64,000 bases of DNA from Enterocloster aldenensis (GTDB lineage: Bacteria > Bacillota > Clostridia > Lachnospirales > Lachnospiraceae): the NCBI RefSeq assembly GCF_003434055.1, contig NZ_QVEX01000005.1, positions 248,001-312,000 on the forward strand, written 5' to 3'. Position numbers and translations under genes: made by a program. Positions 9,783-18,899 of this stretch are shown piece after piece. The notes under the pieces were generated by a model. That model saw nothing but the letters and a program-made list of their open reading frames with translations, made no database searches and was not told where the DNA came from. Each line of letters begins with the position of its first letter. Position 1 is the first letter of the stretch.

Positions 9783-9826
9783 GTGGGTCTTTAGCAGTCC
9801 ACAAATCTTATTTTTTTATATGGCAT

Positions 9827-10663
9827 ATGGAAAATGTAATAAAAAATCTACTGCATATCCCATGCGAGGAAAAAGAATTTAACGGCGCAGAAACCCTCCC
9901 ACTGTTTTTGAGAAGGACTTATCTTTGGAAGGTCCTGCAAATAGCAGACATGAGTTTCTTATCAGCGGCGCCAATAGAGAAGGTCAATCTTGCAGCCATG
10001 CGGAAGCATAGAACAAAGCTAATGGAAACCACCGGGCTGGAATGTGCATTCCAGCTTAAAACGATTTCTGCTTATGCCAAGCAGAAAATGCTGCTGACGA
10101 TTCTTTATAAGGGAATTGTCGATGCTAACGTCACAAAGATGGCTAAAATTTTGAATGTAAGTAAAATGTCGGTAACACGCTGTTTTGATGAGTTGGAAGC
10201 ATTTCAGCTTGGTATGATTGATGATAACGGAAAAGCCGGACGACACTTTCGGTGGACCAAAACCAAAGGTGAGCTTTGGGAAACTGTGCGGCCGTTTTTG
10301 CGCAATCCAGTGGAAAAGGAATTTTCACTTGACTGCCTACCGCCCTGGCCACTGCCGATAAGCGGGCTTACGGCAATCAGCCATTTTTCCATGCTGGCAG
10401 ATAATTCCTTTGGGACTTATGCAATAACCAAACAAGCAGTAAAGGACCTGCACCCAGAAAATCTGCCGTAAGTGCCGATGGGGGAGCTTCCGACAGCCGT
10501 CATACAGGTCATGGGATATATCTGTCATTATGAAGGGACTGAGGAATTTGTTATTGATCCCTTATCCGCAGTGCTGTCGCTTACCCAAGAGGAATTAGAC
10601 GATCCACGTATTGAAGGTGCAGTTAAAGAAATTATGGAGGAATTCATCTTTGATAGGACTTAA
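9827..10663 (+). pseudogene. AbiEi-like winged-helix protein, interrupted by a stop codon
   Basis: The frame encodes a winged-helix-like protein, with a helix-turn-helix at VTKMAKILNVSKMSVTRC and a wing before GRHFRWTKT. A TAA at 10469-10471 interrupts it in the same frame, after which about 64 more residues continue to 10663. Such proteins are often annotated as type IV (AbiEi) antitoxins or MarR-like regulators and sit next to a nucleotidyltransferase, as here. Because the partner is also damaged, I read this as a decayed gene rather than programmed readthrough. A truncated 214-residue product that still binds DNA is possible. The start at 9827 is the least certain point. Confidence 0.65.
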
Positions 10664-11326
10664 TGTTTTTAAGGAGTATTTCAAGGAATATGCTGAACAG
10701 TATGTTTTAATCGGAGGTGCGGCCTGCGATATTATCTTTGAAGAGCAGGACACGGCATTCCGTACAACGAAGGATTTAGATATGGTGCTGGTTGCGGAGG
10801 CGCTTACTCCAGAATTTGGCCGCAGGTTCTGGCAGTTTGTGCAGGATTCCCTTATATGATTGAATTATTTTCTAAAGCAGAAAATACGCTCCGTAGTGAG
10901 GATGCCGGCCCATGTATACCGTTACCATTAGGAGACGATATTTCAAGTCTATCAGCCATCCTACTGAACGAAGAATATTATTCCATGCTGCTCAATGGTA
11001 AAATAGTTCTTTCTGATATCTCGATATTATCACATACATACCTGATTCCATTCAAGGCAAAAGCATGGCTGGATTACCGTGACAGAAGGGCTGATGGACA
11101 GCATGTTGATGAAAAGGATATCCGCAAACACAAAAATGATATCATCCGGCTGGCAACACTCCTAACCGGTACTGAGCAATGTGAATTGCCTAAGCCTGTC
11201 CAGCATGACATTGCCCTTTTTATTGACAGTCTGCGCAGTGAGCCAGTCAATCTAAAGACCTTGAAAATCCCCGGCATCCGCTTCGAGGATATTTTGACGG
11301 TTCTATCACAGGTATATCTGAAATAA
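10650..11326 (+). pseudogene. AbiEii-like nucleotidyltransferase, frameshifted
   Basis: The 5' part reads from a TTG at 10650, after GGAGG, and has the nucleotidyltransferase-like run VLIGGAACDIIFE then RTTKDLDMVL, with the expected GG and DLD-type motif. Around 10850 the frame breaks: the first frame stops at 10857-10859 and the rest (MIELFSKAENTL onwards, to 11326) continues in another frame. The join appears to lack a segment, so a deletion probably caused the shift. Intact members act as toxins or tRNA-modifying nucleotidyltransferases paired with a winged-helix antitoxin. Here both partners are broken, so the module is probably inactive. Confidence 0.65.
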
Positions 11327-11335
11327 AACTGCATG

Positions 11336-11380
11336 AAAAAAGCCGGAGACCTGGAATTTTCAGGGTCTCCGGCTTTTTTT
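11336..11380. terminator. Bidirectional terminator
   Basis: The stem pairs AGCCGGAGAC (from 11341) with GTCTCCGGCT (to 11374), with one bulge near the loop. Seven Ts follow on the plus strand and an A-run precedes it, so it can act in both directions. It separates the broken nucleotidyltransferase gene from the convergent PTS EIIC gene. Confidence 0.85.
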
Positions 11381-11433
11381 ACTTTCATATATCTTCCAGC
11401 TGATAGGGCATCCTTAACCGCTGACAAACAGAT

Positions 11434-12744
11434 TCAGCCAATCCCAAACAGGCCGGCCAGGAACTTCAGCACCCAGGAGTAGAACAGGCTCATGGAAACG
11501 CAATCCACATCTGTCATTGTGTAGGCCGCCAGTGACGGCAGTCCCTCAATAAAAATCTGTCCCAGATAGGGGGCAACCAGTGCCGGCAATAAGGAAATGA
11601 ACAAGCCATGTACAATACATGCAATAATTGTACCGCGCCTGCCGCCTGTGGCATTGGCAAAAATACCGGCCGTACCTCCGGCAAAGAAATTAGACATAAT
11701 TCCGGGAATAACCATAGGCAGTCCAAATACAGGCCATAGGAACATCCCTACCACTGTACCGATTGTGGTAAATACAAAACCGTACACAATGGCATTCGGT
11801 GCAAACGTAAAAAGCACCGGGCAGTCCAATGCCGGACGCGCACCAGGAACCACCTTCTCAGCGATTCCTGCAAATGCGGGAACCAGCTCGGCAATAAGCA
11901 GGCGGACACCTGTAAGGAGAACAAACAGGCCGGCACAGAACATGATACCTTGTATGATGGCAAATACAATATAATTCTTATCCCCGGCAGCTTCCGCAAC
12001 CACCTCCGGCCCGGCCAATACCGCCATGATGACATACAGCGGAACCATCACAGAGCCCACGGCAAGATATGTATCCTGTAAAAAAGAAAGTTTAGCCGGG
12101 AATTTTATATCCTCGGTGGATTTTGTAACATCACCGGTCAGCTTTGAAACACCTGCGCTGAGCAGGTAGCCCAATGTACAAAAATGCCCAAGGGCAATAT
12201 CGTCACTGCCTGTAATCTTACGGACAACGGGCTGTGCAAGTGCAGGAAATAAGATACAGCATATCCCGCCAAGTACGGCGCCTATAAGCACGGCGCTCAT
12301 GTGGCTAAAACCACACAGGCCCACGCCAAACAGTATGCTGGCCATGGCCATATAAATCGGGGCCTCTCCATTAAGGAATACATACTTCCATCTGGTCAGC
12401 CGCGCAATAACCAGGTTTACCACAAAAATGCCTGCGTATGCCAATGCAATATCACGGCCTATCATATCATTCTGCATTGCAACGGCCAGCACCGCTTCAA
12501 TGGATGCCACTGACCCCTGGATTCCAAGGCCGGCCGCAAACCATGTGCCGAAAGGTTCCAGCGCCCCCACGATAACGCCTGAACCAGCGGACAGGATCAT
12601 AAATCCCATCATTGTTTTAAATGTGCCGCTAAAGCAGGCGCCGGCGGACTTTTTTTGTAAAATCAGCCCCAGCAGGGCAACAATCCCCAATACCATTGCT
12701 GCATTTATCAGGATGTTGTCAATGATAAATGTTAATATACCCAT
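11434..12744 (-). CDS. PTS transporter EIIC, ascorbate (UlaA/SgaT) family
   Basis: This 436-residue, strongly hydrophobic protein has about ten to twelve membrane segments and the character of the UlaA/SgaT EIIC family. It should move a sugar or sugar acid across the inner membrane while EIIB phosphorylates it. The EIIB gene lies 50 bp upstream in the same direction, and EIIA is encoded divergently at 13423. Its length is normal for the family. Substrates other than ascorbate are known or suspected in this family. The catabolic genes here (two SIS enzymes and a split transketolase) do not resemble the ula pathway, so I would not call it an ascorbate transporter. Confidence 0.9.
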   Translation of the reverse strand: MGILTFIIDNILINAAMVLGIVALLGLILQKKSAGACFSGTFKTMMGFMILSAGSGVIVGALEPFGTWFAAGLGIQGSVASIEAVLAVAMQNDMIGRDIALAYAGIFVVNLVIARLTRWKYVFLNGEAPIYMAMASILFGVGLCGFSHMSAVLIGAVLGGICCILFPALAQPVVRKITGSDDIALGHFCTLGYLLSAGVSKLTGDVTKSTEDIKFPAKLSFLQDTYLAVGSVMVPLYVIMAVLAGPEVVAEAAGDKNYIVFAIIQGIMFCAGLFVLLTGVRLLIAELVPAFAGIAEKVVPGARPALDCPVLFTFAPNAIVYGFVFTTIGTVVGMFLWPVFGLPMVIPGIMSNFFAGGTAGIFANATGGRRGTIIACIVHGLFISLLPALVAPYLGQIFIEGLPSLAAYTMTDVDCVSMSLFYSWVLKFLAGLFGIG

Positions 12745-12794
12745 ACTTACCTCCTTTTGTCCATACAGGATACCTTCTAAATACTACCGCATAT

Positions 12795-13085
12795 TTATAA
12801 CCAGTTATTCTCTTGTAAAACCTTCTGCAGTTTTTCCCGAATCTCCTGTCTGTTTACCAGACTCTTAAGATAGATTTTGTTGGGGAATAATTTAAACGTA
12901 TCAAATTGGGTTTTAAAGTTGATTCCAGCTATCAGGATATCCGCCTGCTTAGAAGAAGCGGATAGCATGTCACTATGATCAACATGCGCCTGCACCCCCA
13001 ATTCTTTTAAAACTGCCTCCACCGCCATCTGGCACACCAAGCTGCTCCCGCAGCCATTGCCGCAAACCATCAGAATATTAATCAT
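12795..13085 (-). CDS. PTS EIIB component, ascorbate/lactose-type Cys domain
   Basis: This 96-residue cytoplasmic protein starts MINILMVCGNGCGSSL. C8 in the CGNGCGSS loop is the expected phosphocysteine. I chose the ATG at 13085; the ATG eight codons upstream overlaps the GGGGG ribosome binding site. EIIB accepts phosphate from EIIA (13423) and passes it to the sugar carried by EIIC. The upstream region holds a TTGCAA site (13140-13145) shared with the divergent EIIA promoter. Confidence 0.92.
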   Translation of the reverse strand: MINILMVCGNGCGSSLVCQMAVEAVLKELGVQAHVDHSDMLSASSKQADILIAGINFKTQFDTFKLFPNKIYLKSLVNRQEIREKLQKVLQENNWL

Positions 13086-13422
13086 CGTATCTTCACACCC
13101 CCTTTCCATATGAAATCAAACTGCATACCTTGCTAGAAGTTGCAAGATATTTGTTCTTTTTTACAACTTTAAAGTTTTTTATTTCAAAACCAATCATTTC
13201 CTATCTTTTATCATAAACCTTTATTTAAAAATGTCAATATATTTTTAGATTGAAAGAGCATTTTTTTCATCATTATGAACAAAATCATGCAAAAATCCCC
13301 CTGGCCATTAACAGTAAAATAAAAATCAAAAAATATTTCTTGCAATATCTTGCAATTATTCACAAAAAAGTTTATAATGGCCTCATCAAATGTTAAAACT
13401 TGAGCGAAAGGAGAAAGGTACC
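13086..13422. promoter_or_regulatory. Divergent PTS control region with TTGCAA operators
   Basis: This 337-bp AT-rich stretch separates the leftward EIIB/EIIC genes from the rightward EIIA operon. The palindromic hexamer TTGCAA occurs at 13140-13145, 13340-13345 and 13350-13355. The last two are exactly 10 bp apart. The sequence ATATCTTGCAA is shared by the leftward copy (read on the minus strand) and the rightward copy. The same hexamer occurs twice upstream of the DeoR gene. I infer these are operators of that DeoR-family repressor. Confidence 0.55.
13350..13378 (+). promoter_or_regulatory. Sigma-A promoter of the EIIA-SIS-transketolase operon
   Basis: TATAAT at 13373-13378 lies 17 bp after TTGCAA at 13350-13355, which would serve as the -35 box. 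The -35 therefore coincides with one of the putative operators, so a bound repressor would block RNA polymerase. Confidence 0.7.
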
Positions 13423-13893
13423 ATGCTTTTTAAAGATATTGTAGATGCCAAACGCTGCGCCTTTTTTAACGATGCCGTGGACTGGCGTGACGCAATCCGC
13501 AAAAGCTGCATCCCACTTAAAAAAACAGGCTGTGCAACGGCGGATTATGAAGAACGTATCATTCAATGCGTAGAAGAATTTGGTCCCTATATTGTAATTG
13601 TACCGGGCTTGGCCATTCCGCACTCAACAAAAGGTTCTCCAGGTGTCACCCAGACTGCCATTGCCTTCACAAAATTTGAAAAGCCGGTATCCTTTGACCC
13701 CGCGGACAGGGAAAAAGACGCCACGCTTTTCTTCACACTAGCAGCCGTGGATGATGAAAAGCACCTGGAAAATATGCGCCAGTTATTTACCATTCTTTCA
13801 GATGGGCAGATACTGGAACAGCTGTCACATGTAAAAAGCGAAGACGACCTGCTGGAATTGGACAAGGCCCTGAGCCGGATGCCGTTCGTATAA
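13423..13893 (+). CDS. PTS EIIA component (fructose/mannitol/ascorbate-type)
   Basis: This 156-residue protein has the EIIA-2 fold signature, with the phosphorylatable His (about H67) in GLAIPHSTKG. It should take phosphate from HPr and pass it to the EIIB encoded divergently at 12795-13085. The start is the ATG at 13423 behind GGAGAAAGG. It is the first gene of a rightward operon with two SIS-domain genes and both transketolase halves. Splitting the PTS genes across a divergent promoter lets one repressor control transport and catabolism together. Confidence 0.9.
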   Translation: MLFKDIVDAKRCAFFNDAVDWRDAIRKSCIPLKKTGCATADYEERIIQCVEEFGPYIVIVPGLAIPHSTKGSPGVTQTAIAFTKFEKPVSFDPADREKDATLFFTLAAVDDEKHLENMRQLFTILSDGQILEQLSHVKSEDDLLELDKALSRMPFV

Positions 13894-13927
13894 TAGCACA
13901 AAAATAAATTTTGAAGGAGGATACTTT

Positions 13928-14986
13928 ATGATTGACACAAGCGGTTCCATTTTTTGGAAGGAAATCTTCCAACAGCCAAAGGCTGTTGCTGACTGTATTG
14001 CGGCAAACCGCGACCTTTGCCGGAAGGTTGGCGAGAAGGTCAAGGCCCGCGGAATCAAAACAGCAGTATTGGCAGGGCGCGGTTCCAGCGACCATGCAAA
14101 CCTGGTAGGGCGGTATCTGCTGGAAACAAAATGCGGCATGGTAGTCAGCATCAGCGCCCCCAGCGTGGTCACGGCATATAAGTCAGCCCCGGATTACTCC
14201 AATGTCCTAATGATAGCGGTATCCCAGTCCGGCGCGGCCCAGGACCTCTTTGAGGTAATGAAGGAATGCGACAGGCAGGGCGGCGTCTGCGTAGGCATTA
14301 CAAATGTGGAGGATTCCCTGATGACGCAGGCCGGCAGCTACAGGCTTAACAACCATTGCGGCCCGGAACAAAGCGTCACTGCCGGAAAGTCATATATGAC
14401 ACAGGTGACCATACTTACCATGATTGCCGCATACATATCCGGTGATGGGGAATTGTTGGATACCTTGGATAAAGCCCCGGAAATCGTGGCCGCAGCCCTT
14501 ACAGGATTGGAGGCCCAGGTACGGGATGTGGTGCGCTTTTACAGGGAGACCGAACACCTTCTGCTGGTGGGCCGCGGGTTAATGGACGCCCTGGCGAATG
14601 AAGCTGAATTAAAAATACAGGAAACAAGCTATCTGGACGCCCGCTGCTATGGTTCGGCCGATTACCGTCACGGCCCCATTGCCACAGCCCAGCGGTTCGT
14701 CCCATACATGTTTTTCCTGGCCGATAAAAAAACAGATTACTGCGGCCAGGCATTGCTTAAACGCCTGAAGGAAGAAACCGGTATCTGGTGCACGGTCATA
14801 ACAAATAAGCCGGAACTTGCGGCCCTTGGTGATACAAGCGTGCTCCTGCCCCCGGAATACGATGGCATAAAGGCCGTATTCACAGCCGCTGTTTTTGCGC
14901 AGATGTTCTCCTGCCTGTGCAGCCTAAGCCGCGGCTTTAACCCCGACGCCCCCAAGGGCGTGAGTAAGAAGACAGTTACTGTTTAG
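13928..14986 (+). CDS. Double SIS-domain sugar-phosphate isomerase/deaminase-like protein
   Basis: This 352-residue protein contains two SIS domains and resembles the isomerase half of GlmS and the AgaS/NagB-II proteins, without a glutaminase domain. Features include the first SIS loop LAGRGSSDHAN, the second site AVSQSGAAQD and the C-terminal NPDAPKGVSKKTVTV, which resembles the C-terminal loop of GlmS-type isomerases. It probably acts in the cytoplasm on the sugar phosphate made by the PTS, as an aldose-ketose isomerase, an amino-sugar deaminase or a deglycase. It lies 34 bp after EIIA, with GGAGG upstream. The exact reaction cannot be read from sequence. Confidence 0.8.
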   Translation: MIDTSGSIFWKEIFQQPKAVADCIAANRDLCRKVGEKVKARGIKTAVLAGRGSSDHANLVGRYLLETKCGMVVSISAPSVVTAYKSAPDYSNVLMIAVSQSGAAQDLFEVMKECDRQGGVCVGITNVEDSLMTQAGSYRLNNHCGPEQSVTAGKSYMTQVTILTMIAAYISGDGELLDTLDKAPEIVAAALTGLEAQVRDVVRFYRETEHLLLVGRGLMDALANEAELKIQETSYLDARCYGSADYRHGPIATAQRFVPYMFFLADKKTDYCGQALLKRLKEETGIWCTVITNKPELAALGDTSVLLPPEYDGIKAVFTAAVFAQMFSCLCSLSRGFNPDAPKGVSKKTVTV

Positions 14987-15021
14987 TATCCCTTTGCAGA
15001 AAACAGAAAGGATTGAGAATC

Positions 15022-16128
15022 ATGAGCACAACAGAGATATCCATGCTGCGCTACATCAAGGAAACGCCTGACCAGGTACGCGCCAATATCGGGGACAGCA
15101 AAAATCTGACCAGACGCATGGTGGACCTCTTCCTAATCCACCCATACAGGACCATATGGCTGGTTGCCTGCGGTTCAAGCTGCAACGCCTGCCATTGCGC
15201 CCGCTATTACATGAAGAGCCGGCTTGGCGCAGAAGTAAAAATCGTTACGCCATTCACATTTAACCACTATGAACACGACATGACGCCAGAGGATTTCGTG
15301 GTATGCATATCCCAGAGCGGATGCAGTACAAATACAATTGAATCACTGCGCCTGTGCCGGAAGCTGGGCGTTCCGGCCATCGGGCTTACAGGCAATATCC
15401 ATTCGGATTTCAAGAATGAGGCAGATGAGGTCATAGACTTTGGACTGGGAAGTGAAAAACTGGATTTTGTCACAAAAGGAGTCGTAACCCTGACAGCCTT
15501 TTTAATGCTGTTTGCCCTTCATGCGGCCCGCGCCCAGAACATACTCAGTGATGAAGACGTGATTGCGGATAAAAAACAGATGATGGCCTGCATGGACAGT
15601 TACGATGCCCTGATTGCGGCATATCCCGCTTATTTCGAGGCAAACAAGCAAAAGCTCCTTTCCATGGAACGAGTGTACCTTATCGGCGCCGGGGCAAACT
15701 ATGGCACTGTTTTGGAAGGAGCAGTAAAAATCGGGGAGACCGTACATATCCTGGCAGTGGGATATGAGATAGACGAATCCATCCACGGCCCCCAGATTCA
15801 GTTGACGCCTAATTATAATCTCTTCTTTTTAGACCCGGGTGATGAAACGAGCACACGCATCCGGCAGGAGTGGCAGGCCGCGCAGAAAATAACAGACCGC
15901 GTATTTGCCCTTTCAAACAACCCGGACCTTAAAGGGACAGGGGTCATGCGTGTGCCCGCAGTGGAGGACGAATTGTTCAGCCCGCTGTACAGCCTTGCAT
16001 TTGTACAGCTGACAGCCTATTATGTGGCCGAAACAAACTATACCTGGCATCAGCATCCGTTATTGCAGGATTTTAAAACAATGCTGTCAGGCAAATCCGA
16101 CACATATAAAGCCTATGACTGCACTTAA
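15022..16128 (+). CDS. Second SIS-domain protein, FrlB/deglycase-like
   Basis: This 368-residue protein also has two SIS domains, with a loop at LVACGSSCNACHCARYY and a phosphosugar site at CISQSGCSTNT. Its length and pattern recall fructoselysine-6-phosphate deglycases (FrlB/GfrF) more than GlmS, though it could be another isomerase. I chose the ATG at 15022; a TTG three codons earlier is less likely. Two SIS enzymes behind a PTS resembles the gfr loci that process Amadori-type sugars, but here transketolase genes follow, which is unusual. The substrate is unknown. Confidence 0.72.
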   Translation: MSTTEISMLRYIKETPDQVRANIGDSKNLTRRMVDLFLIHPYRTIWLVACGSSCNACHCARYYMKSRLGAEVKIVTPFTFNHYEHDMTPEDFVVCISQSGCSTNTIESLRLCRKLGVPAIGLTGNIHSDFKNEADEVIDFGLGSEKLDFVTKGVVTLTAFLMLFALHAARAQNILSDEDVIADKKQMMACMDSYDALIAAYPAYFEANKQKLLSMERVYLIGAGANYGTVLEGAVKIGETVHILAVGYEIDESIHGPQIQLTPNYNLFFLDPGDETSTRIRQEWQAAQKITDRVFALSNNPDLKGTGVMRVPAVEDELFSPLYSLAFVQLTAYYVAETNYTWHQHPLLQDFKTMLSGKSDTYKAYDCT

Positions 16129-16192
16129 TAACCACCATCCCACGGCCATGGCCGCACCGTATTCTAAAATCCACTTTAAGGAGGTATGATTC

Positions 16193-17041
16193 ATGGAAGC
16201 AGCAGAACGGAAGACACTTAAGAAATTCTCGGCACAGCTCAGGATTGATCAGCTGGAAATGTTTAAACAGCGGGGTATGGGACATATTGGCGGATGCCTG
16301 TCCGTTACGGAACTTATCAGCGTACTATATGGCAAACAAATGAAATATGACCCTGCCAATCCTGATTGGAAGGGACGTGATTACCTGGTCATGAGCAAGG
16401 CCCATGCAGCCCCGGCAGTGGAAGCAGCACTGGCTGAAAAAGGATTCTTTGACAAACAGCTACTACTCACAATGGATAATATCGGCACGCATATCCCAAG
16501 CCATGTTGACCGTCTGTTAACACCTGGCATTGACGTGACCGGAGGTTCTCTGGGACAGGGCGCCAGCATTGCTGCGGGTATTGCCTACGGTCTTAAACAT
16601 GAAGGCATCAATGACCAGTATGTGTACGTATGTATTGGCGACGGCGAACTCAATGAAGGACAGAACTGGGAGGCCTTCCAGTTCATGGCCCATAACGGCT
16701 TAAATAACTGTATTGTATTCATTGATAATAACAAACGCCAGCACGACGGATACTGTAACGATGTCCTTAAACCTTTCAGCTATGAAGAAAAAATGAAGGC
16801 ATTCGGGTTCTGGTGCAAAACAGCAGACGGTTCCAGCGAGGAAGCCATAGACAATGCCATCGAAGAAGCAAAACAGGTAAAGGACAAGGCTGTATGCATT
16901 GTCCTGGATACAATTAAAGGTCAGGGCGTAAAATACTACGAGGATATGCCGGACAACCATTCCCCTAAGGTATTCGAAGAAGGACGCGCCATGATTGACG
17001 CTGCCATTGCAGAACTTAAAAAAATCACGGAGGAGGAGTAA
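16193..17041 (+). CDS. Transketolase, N-terminal (TPP-binding) subunit
   Basis: This 282-residue subunit holds the thiamine diphosphate-binding half of transketolase. The motif GDGELNEGQ followed after about 25 residues by FIDNN is the classical TPP/Mg2+ signature, and GHIGGCLS near the start is the substrate-side motif. It needs the C-terminal subunit encoded 5 bp downstream at 17047 to form an active enzyme that moves two-carbon ketol units. A dedicated split transketolase inside a PTS operon suggests the pathway cleaves a ketose phosphate. Confidence 0.93.
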   Translation: MEAAERKTLKKFSAQLRIDQLEMFKQRGMGHIGGCLSVTELISVLYGKQMKYDPANPDWKGRDYLVMSKAHAAPAVEAALAEKGFFDKQLLLTMDNIGTHIPSHVDRLLTPGIDVTGGSLGQGASIAAGIAYGLKHEGINDQYVYVCIGDGELNEGQNWEAFQFMAHNGLNNCIVFIDNNKRQHDGYCNDVLKPFSYEEKMKAFGFWCKTADGSSEEAIDNAIEEAKQVKDKAVCIVLDTIKGQGVKYYEDMPDNHSPKVFEEGRAMIDAAIAELKKITEEE

Positions 17042-17046
17042 GGGCT

Positions 17047-18012
17047 ATGCTGAAACAAAATAGGACAAAAGAACCGGGCGGCGAGCTGCGCAACCAGTTT
17101 GGGGCCACCCTGAAAGAACTGGCTGAAACAGATGACCGGATCATGATACTGGATGCAGACCTTGGCGGCGCATCATTTTTCCTCAGGTTTAAGGAAAGCC
17201 ACCCTGACCGCTTTATAGATACAGGTATCTGTGAGGCGAACATGTTTGGTGTGGCTGCCGGGCTTTCTTTGCGCGGATACACTCCATTTGTACATACAAT
17301 GTCTGCATTCGTAACGCGCCGCGCCCTTGACCAGCTTTATATTTCCTGCGCCTATCAGAAAAATACCATAAATATTTTCGGGTCCGACCCCGGCTTTTGT
17401 TCCGGATTTGACGGAGGAAGCCATTCCTGCTTCGAAGACCTTGCGGTCATGCGCACCATTCCAGGCGCCATTGTATGCGATCCCTGCGACCAGGTACAGC
17501 TGGACTGGATGGTCCGCGAATGTGCATCACGCCGGGACGGCGCCATACACTACATCCGCGCTTACCGCAAAAATGTGCGTGAAGTATATGAACAAGGCAC
17601 GGTATTCGGGTTAGGAAAAGGCCAGGTACTGGTACCTGGTTCTGACGTACTGTTAATAGGCAGCGGATATCTGATGAGCGATGCCCTGGATGCTGCCGAG
17701 TCCCTGAAGGAAAAGGGCATCAGTGTGGAAGTGGTGGACCCGGTTACCGTAAAGCCCTTTGATGAGGAGCTTATCTGGAGAGAAGCCCAGGACAAAAAGC
17801 TGGTAGTTACGTATGAGAACCACAGTGTGATAAACGGAATCGGCAGCGCCGTGGCTGACGTGCTGGCCCGGCATGGTGCAGGCGTACCACTGTTAAAGAT
17901 CGGTGTGAATGATGTATTTGGACAGGTCGGCACAGTGGATTTACTGAAAATAGAATTCAAGCTCACAAGCAACGATGCGGTAAACGCAATCCTGGCTGCC
18001 CTATCCAAATAA
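17047..18012 (+). CDS. Transketolase, C-terminal subunit
   Basis: This 321-residue protein carries the Pyr domain (residues about 20-185) and the C-terminal transketolase domain. The glutamate in TGICEANMFGVAAGLS should activate the TPP held by the partner subunit. Its start lies 5 bp after the stop of the N-terminal subunit, so the two are translationally linked. It ends the operon, which is followed by a strong terminator. Confidence 0.92.
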   Translation: MLKQNRTKEPGGELRNQFGATLKELAETDDRIMILDADLGGASFFLRFKESHPDRFIDTGICEANMFGVAAGLSLRGYTPFVHTMSAFVTRRALDQLYISCAYQKNTINIFGSDPGFCSGFDGGSHSCFEDLAVMRTIPGAIVCDPCDQVQLDWMVRECASRRDGAIHYIRAYRKNVREVYEQGTVFGLGKGQVLVPGSDVLLIGSGYLMSDALDAAESLKEKGISVEVVDPVTVKPFDEELIWREAQDKKLVVTYENHSVINGIGSAVADVLARHGAGVPLLKIGVNDVFGQVGTVDLLKIEFKLTSNDAVNAILAALSK

Positions 18013-18030
18013 ACATGCATGGGCAGACTG

Positions 18031-18085
18031 CCAAAAACCGTCAGGACCAGGCAATGATATGCCTGGTCCTGACGGTTTTTGGTCC
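18031..18085. terminator. Strong bidirectional terminator between the transketolase and DeoR genes
   Basis: A perfect 23-bp stem (18031-18053 with 18060-18082) encloses a 6-base loop. The arms begin CCAAAAACCG and end CGGTTTTTGG, giving T-rich ends in both directions. It ends both the rightward PTS operon and the leftward DeoR gene. Confidence 0.9.
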
Positions 18086-18108
18086 TTAAGCCTCACAGAA
18101 CGTCTATG

Positions 18109-18873
18109 TTAATCATTTTGTACCACAATAAAATTAGGGGGTAGCAGTATATCCTGCTCCTGGGGAGGGCTGACTATTATGCTGTCAAATGCACTCAGGT
18201 TGGAAAAACGGCAGAAACTTGTCTTCCCAAGTTTGCTGGAATCAGCCAGCAGATAGTTCTTATTTGAATACTTCATTGCAACTTCCTTAACGGGAACCGT
18301 ATCAATATCATCATTGTATACCATCTGGTGCACAAGTTCAATTCCTGAACACCCAAAGAACGCATGGTCGAAATGGAATTGGGACACCATCTTCTCAGTA
18401 TATACCCCCATTGTGCTCTCATGAAACTGTGTATAGTGGCCTCCCAGGAGGAAGATATCAACATTCATCTTCTTTAACCTTCGCGGAATCAGAAGATTGT
18501 GCGTAACAATCTTAATCTTTTTATCCTGGATGAAATCAATCATGGGAGCAATGGTGGTACCGCCGTCAAGGAATACGCAGTCCCCGTCATGAACAAAACC
18601 AGCTGCAAATTTAGCAATGGCGTTCTTTTCCTCTGTGTATTCAGTAAGTTTCTCACTGGTCACAAGCGGTGTAACATGATCTGGCACAACCGGTTCCACG
18701 CGCTTGGCTCCTGAACGGACACGGACAACAAAGCCCTCTTTGTCAAGCCGTTCAAAATCACGGCGGACCGTTGCTTCTGAAACATCCAGCTCGGATGCTA
18801 TTTCCTTAAGTGAAACGGTATTTTTATCCCGCAGCTTATTTAAAATATAGCTGGCGCGTTCTGTTGCAATCAT
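18109..18873 (-). CDS. DeoR/GlpR-family transcriptional repressor
   Basis: This 254-residue protein has an N-terminal DeoR helix-turn-helix (SLKEIASELDVSEATVRRDF) and a C-terminal DeoRC sensor domain with FLDGGTT and the LADSSKLG phosphosugar-binding run. It should repress sugar genes until a phosphorylated intermediate binds. I chose the ATG at 18873, behind GAGGGG. It converges with the PTS-transketolase operon, and TTGCAA sites lie upstream of it and at both PTS promoters, so it probably controls that operon and itself. Confidence 0.88.
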   Translation of the reverse strand: MIATERASYILNKLRDKNTVSLKEIASELDVSEATVRRDFERLDKEGFVVRVRSGAKRVEPVVPDHVTPLVTSEKLTEYTEEKNAIAKFAAGFVHDGDCVFLDGGTTIAPMIDFIQDKKIKIVTHNLLIPRRLKKMNVDIFLLGGHYTQFHESTMGVYTEKMVSQFHFDHAFFGCSGIELVHQMVYNDDIDTVPVKEVAMKYSNKNYLLADSSKLGKTSFCRFSNLSAFDSIIVSPPQEQDILLPPNFIVVQND

Positions 18874-18899
18874 AGTAAGCACCCCTCACAGTTTAATAC

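Noticed and set aside
9656..11400. An integrated element with attachment sites at tRNA-Arg
   Set aside because: No integrase gene and no second copy of the tRNA 3' end were seen; the decayed AbiE-like pair alone does not show integration.
12428..12868. Plus-strand open frames opposite the PTS EIIC and EIIB genes
   Set aside because: They cross two real genes antisense and contain no recognisable domain.
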